The translations under genes and the position numbers were made by a program. The notes under the pieces were generated by a model. That model saw only the letters and a program-made list of their open reading frames with translations, searched no databases and was not told the origin of the DNA. Below are positions 59,044 to 64,000 of a stretch of 64,000 nucleotides of DNA, piece by piece (position 1 is the stretch's first letter; each line of letters begins with the position of its first letter). Source of the stretch: Neckera pumila (taxonomy: Eukaryota > Streptophyta > Bryopsida > Hypnales > Neckeraceae); the NCBI GenBank assembly GCA_963969595.1, contig OZ018408.1:558001-622000 (forward strand), written 5' to 3'.

Positions 59044-62000
59044 TGCTAGCCTGACTCTGCGAACGGCCAGTACGGGCTATTAGAATTTTATATTTTTTAA
59101 ATAAAAAATAAAAAACAAAAAAATTCCCAAATATCATTTTAAGCAAAAATTATTATTATTATTTTTTTTGGAAATGACGTGGCATGGTGTCGGCCACATC
59201 AGCCAGCTGCTTTTCTCCTGCATTCCCACAGTATGGGAATACAGGGGAACTTGCAGTCTCTTAGAGGCTTCAAATGTCATCTAATGTATTGTGAGATTAC
59301 TGTCTACATTATTTGGTGGATTGCTGTGATAGGGGAGTCCATTGACATAAAGGATATCTCGTTTAAATCTAGCATTGCAGTGACACTTTATCTTATGCAA
59401 AAGCAAGGTAGAAGCCATTAGGGGACTGTATTTTCTTGTAGGTTATTATTGAATGTTCCTACATTCATGAGAGTGTAGTTTCTAATTATTTTGGTAGATA
59501 GTAGTAACTTTCTCAGTTGAAATTACACACACATCGTAACAAACGTCTACTAATTTACAAGGCCAGCCTAATTACCCCAAGCCCGCACTCCAGTGGTCTC
59601 AACAGCGCTCTTCCCCCCGTTCAGTCACAACACACCAATCCAAAACACATTGTCAAATTGGAAACAAACCAAATCACTTCTGCTGCGCACAACTTCTTGC
59701 CCTGAAACGACCCTGACTCAGTACACTGAAAAATTGTGAAGTTTTTTGCCAGAAAAACTTTGAATGAAAAACAAATCTTGGATGAAATCGCCAGATTGTG
59801 GATGAAAACATAATTATAGACATTTAATATGTGCTACTGTGATATTTTCTATCCAATCTGTGGATGAATGCTGAAATTTTGAGCACCACTAAAATTTTTA
59901 TATCACCACTTTGACACTTCATAAAAAATGAAAAAAAAGCCTTGGTGCAAATAGCAAACTAAATGGCCTATGTGTGCTTGTACTATTGCCATAGTTAATA
60001 TAAAAGTAAAAGTAATTTTCTAATTTTTTTATTCATGAAACCTTTGAAATTCAATATCTTTCACACCATAGGTCTAAACGCCAATAAACAAAGCCTATGC
60101 ATCCCTCCTAACTGAGGGCATTCCAATGGTACCAAGCACGCAGTTGGAGGATGCATGGTCTAAGAGATCTCATCGTAACAAAACAAATAAACAAACAAAC
60201 AAATTGTCTTAAGGTATTGATCACCCATTGCCGACCACTTAAGCAATTTAGCCTATTTGCGGCATGGAGAAGGTTGAGGGTAAAATATTTCTATGTAGAA
60301 AAATAGGTTTCAGGAGGATTTTATAATTTTTTGCATTTTTCTTCAAAAACAAAATTACCATGAATTGTTTTGGTGAAGATTTTATTTGTCCGATTCTTGA
60401 TATGTAGGCAAACCTATTTCCAATCATAGGCTAGTTATAACAATCAATGTAAGTGATTGTAGTGGCTTTCAATATACACGTGATCATTGTATGCTTTTAA
60501 TGTATACCTCTTGGACATTTATGTTGCTCCCGTGGGTCTTGCTCTACGTGAGTTGTCAACCTACACCACAACCAATCGGAAATTAAGTGGCCTAAGCTGC
60601 AAAAATGGGATGTTGGTCGGAAATGGGTTTACTTATTTCTTTCTACAGACAAAGTGCTTGTTTTTTGAGCAAAATCACTTCTTGCTAAAATGCAATGCAA
60701 ATAAGTGTTGTAAATAGCTTTTATCACTCTAGTAAAGATTGTTTTCTGCATTGCCCAGAATAAATGTAAAAAAACCTTGCTGCAAGATCCTCACTATAGT
60801 TTAAGTCTGCAATAGGAACATCTCCAGTGGTCCAGCATTTTGGCTTCGTGGATGGTAGAATATTTGTCAAGGGAAAAATTGATGTAGTAGTAAAGGTAGC
60901 AATACCTTAAAGTGACAATGGAAGAGTTTTAAAAAGTAATCTACTATAGATTCCTACAATGGGTTATAATTCAATACAAAACAATACATTTGGAACCTTG
61001 AAGCAACAAAGAGTGTGATGCATGAATAGAAGCACCTTTGAATAGCCACTTCACTGATCTACTCAAATTCTAAGTTGGAGACTTGGCATTTTCACATGTA
61101 TATTTGGTTTGCTATGAGGCAAAACACAGGTGTTAAATTATATTCTTGTCGCCTTGAGGGTGCTACTACCTTAGAAGATCCATGTTAGTGTTCCTTCATG
61201 ACTAGTATTTCCGATCTTTCGCTTGGCAAAATTGCAAAGTTTAATTGTTGGGCTAAAAACAACTCCAACTATTTGACTTGTATATAGTGTTTTATTAGGC
61301 GGAGTCAAAGTACGTTCTTCAACAAGTTTAGAAACTTCATCAAGTTCAAAGATAATGTACACTTCTCAATGGTTGTTGAAAAAAAGTTCAAGAAGTTCTC
61401 CCAAACCACTAGCATGCTACAAGCTTGCCATGTTAAAATCTTTAACGACTTTGTTGAGAGGATGTTAAAGAAGAAACCAATTGTAAACCCCTATTGTGTG
61501 CAATTATCTAGGATGCAACCACAATGAGTACAAAAGCTTAGGGCATATCAAGTGGTTTGGTCTACAAACAATGGCAAACTATATATAAAATCATGCTAGG
61601 AGTATTGAGCAAACAAGAAATGCCACAATGGTGAGACGAATTACATAAATCAATAGAACAAACATGCCACGAGGCACTTGAGGATGCTATTGTCCATAAT
61701 TATATCCCCATAAAGCTAAAAAAGATTCTACCTTATGAGAAAGTTTCACCAAAAAATTCACCAAAAAAAATCTATCTTATGAGCTCAATTTTCTCCTATT
61801 GCCCCAACATTTTGCCCCTCGTTTGGACAATTGGGCTTTAGGGGTTAACCTTTGAAAAATAAACCCATGACCACTAATTACAAGCTTCACTATCCATTGC
61901 TCTATATGTTGCCATCACTATAAAAAATCTGAACCCTACAAAGGTTGTGAGACTTTCATTTTTGGCACCTTGCACTGCAAATACAGTAAAAATGAAAAAT

Positions 62001-63473
62001 ATTTATTTTTGGGACTGATAAGAAGTATTAAAATATTAAAAAGTAGTTAAGCTGACATGGCACTAGTAGTGCCACGTTAGATTTCTAAAGAAATAATTTA
62101 AAAAAATCCGTTATTTTTTCTATAATTGCACAACTGCCATCCAAAACTTGCGGACTTTTTGAGCCTTGAAATTTTTTCTAATGTTTGCAACTAGATATGA
62201 ATGGAAGTTTTGCATCTATTTTCTAGAAATGAAATCTATTATAAATTATAGAACTTTTGGAGTTTTTTGTTTTGTGGAAAAATGTCACTTGGTTCAGCAC
62301 TCATTTACAATACCTTGCAAAGTAGCAAAAGAACCACTTGAAGAATACAGAAACCTTGAATCCCTTAGAACTCGTTTTATTTTGTGCAATCTTTTCATAA
62401 CCATTTTCCAATCCACCTTAAGATGAGCTGGGAGGATCCTTGGCCTTCATTTGTTGAAGGGATTTGCTAGGGTCATATCTTGCTAACGATGCAATGAATA
62501 TTTTTGCTTTTTAACCCCCAAATGTCCAAAATTCTCATAGCCATTCAACTAAGTCATATTTGCATTCATTGCTATTTGACATTAGAGGAAATTTCAGCCC
62601 CTTGGAGGGTCGTTCAAAGTTGACATGCCATGCTATTTCATGCATAGCTTGTCAACTTCGAAAAGTGTTCTTGGTGAGCAATCAAAGACTATAATTGCTC
62701 ACCTAAACAGTCAGATTTTGCAAAAAAAACTAATTTCTTTTCTTTTTAAATTTTTATAATTTCTTTTTAAGATTAAAAAAATTTTAAAAACTTAAAAAAA
62801 TTTTAAAAAATTTATTCAGAATTCTAGATTCCTGCGCCACTGCAACAGGAAGTAGGGGGAATGAATTTTTTAGCCAAAATAAAGTAAATTTTAGGGTACC
62901 TCAGAAGACTGTGGAGCAGGTTTGCCTGCGTAATCAGGCATATACAGAGTTTCTATCTAACTGTGATTTCTCATCCAATTGTTTTCATCCAACTTCGACA
63001 TTTTTTGTTCATGGTTTAGGTTGGCCAATGCCCCTCCTTTTCAGGCATTGCCCTATATATAATTTCATATCCTCGATCTACCTTAACCCTGAAGCACTCC
63101 GACGTCTATATTTTGGACAATGAACAGATGCCTTCGAGGCACTGTTTCATCCAATTGAATTCTCATTCATCAAATATAATATTTGAATCTAGAAAAGACA
63201 ACCTTCCTTAATGACCAAATCCATGAAATTCCAATAAATGATGTTTCTGTACAAAGATATAAACAAAAAATGTGCAAAAATTCAGAAAAGGATTGAGACG
63301 TTTAGGGGTTAAAGTATAAATTGGAACGGGTGATGCCTTATAGGTGACGCTGACACCCTCACGAGCTAAAAGTTTGAATGAAATCTTCTCACAGGGTCCC
63401 TTGCTCGGCGAAAGAGTTGTCGAGTATATTTTCAGCTAGCTAGGCTAGTGCACTGATCTCCCGATCGAAACTC
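59044..63473. other. Anonymous AT-rich region with repeat fragments
   Basis: No ORF with protein-like features was found. 62,690-62,925 is related to the TA-flanked MITE at 40,743-41,100. 63,025-63,055 shares GGGCAATGCC-type words with the hairpin at 45.2 kb. CACTATAAAAAATC at about 61,916 resembles a CACTA end but has no partner. Confidence 0.45.
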
Positions 63474-63625
63474 ATGATAACCACAAACTTTCACGAGCAA
63501 GATCGAGATGTCGAATACAAACAGCTGATTGTAAATTTGATGGAAGAGATTGATGGCGTGAAGAGAAACACTGGGCTCCGGGCCTCCGGCAATGCCCAAT
63601 GCTCTGGTACTCCAATCCGACCCAG
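63474..63625 (+). CDS. Possible first coding exon of an unknown gene
   Basis: An ATG at 63,474 opens a hydrophilic frame ([18 protein letters not shown]) of about 50 codons in a GC-richer patch, ending at CCCAG|GTGAAAG, which could be a splice donor; without splicing it stops immediately. No domain is recognisable. The AT microsatellite would then lie in the first intron. Confidence 0.25.
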
Positions 63626-63718
63626 GTGAAAGTAGGCGGTTTGAATCGTTACAAAATCATATTTCAATTCTAAAGCATTCAGTTAGCTTTTTCCAGTTCG
63701 AAGTTTCGTTTTCTTCAG

Positions 63719-63883
<165 letters not shown>

Positions 63884-64000
63884 CATGCGCAAGTCTCTTG
63901 TTGTCAGAACTATCCTTTACGTACATTTTGAACTGAAACATATTGAACAGTGTTAATAAGTCCTATGCTTGACAAGGGGTATCGATCATTGAACGTCACG

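Noticed and set aside
61916..61930. CACTATAAAAAATC as a further CACTA transposon end
   Set aside because: No inverted partner or target duplication found nearby; internal mismatch to the family end.

Overview
This is nuclear DNA from a streptophyte (green plant lineage). The evidence is two plant-type host genes (an aminoalcoholphosphotransferase with many introns and a SEX4/LSF2-like glucan phosphatase), GT-AG introns, an Athila/Tat-like Ty3/gypsy element primed by tRNA-Asp, and CACTA, Harbinger and gypsy transposons set in AT-rich DNA. A large, repeat-rich genome of an early-diverging land plant (bryophyte or lycophyte) or a charophyte alga fits best; this is inference and I cannot name a species.

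Layout. 1 to ~7.5 kb (minus strand): a truncated Athila/Tat-like gypsy element with RT, protease, gag, two or three extra small ORFs upstream of gag, the primer-binding site and one LTR. 8.2-10.47 kb: a dispersed repeat. 10,469-32,018: a 21.55-kb transposon with 16-bp CACTATAAG-type inverted ends and a CTA target-site duplication. A related empty site at 48.87 kb lies in a second copy of the same host repeat. The element carries two divergent, intron-containing, decayed genes: on the minus strand (25.3 to 15.55 kb) a ParB/sulfiredoxin-like plus beta-class methyltransferase-like protein, and on the plus strand (26.7-30.8 kb) a DDE transposase with a C(2)H motif and a SWIM zinc finger. Introns of both genes carry about 15 copies of a 16-bp palindrome, GTCTCGGNNCCGAGAC, mostly paired with an ATGCAT box at a fixed distance of about 20 bp.

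32-44 kb: degraded intergenic DNA, then a second Ty3/gypsy element (35.1-41.85 kb, plus strand) whose pol carries a C5-cytosine DNA methyltransferase between protease and RT and ends in a PHD-finger-like module. It is broken by a foldback CACTA MITE and a TA-flanked MITE. 44,082-44,999: an intact single-exon dual-specificity/glucan-phosphatase-like gene. 45-50.7 kb: AT-rich spacer with a second foldback CACTA MITE and the second copy of the host repeat. 50,698-54,544 (minus): an AAPT-type choline/ethanolamine phosphotransferase gene with 14 visible exons, including a 10-nt microexon, a 23-nt exon and a GC-AG intron; a 200-N assembly gap hides at least one further stretch of exon. 55,450-57,706: a non-autonomous Harbinger-like element 5' of AAPT. 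57.7-64 kb: repeats, a LINE fragment, microsatellites and a possible first exon at 63.47 kb.

Taken together, two unrelated mobile elements in this one window each encode a DNA-methyltransferase-like protein. The coding regions of the Athila-like element and of the minus-strand gene in the 21.5-kb transposon are broken mainly by nonsense codons, and the palindromes vary chiefly at CpG, which fits decay by deamination of methylated cytosines. The ParB/MTase-bearing giant transposon with its spaced palindromes is the most likely undescribed system here.
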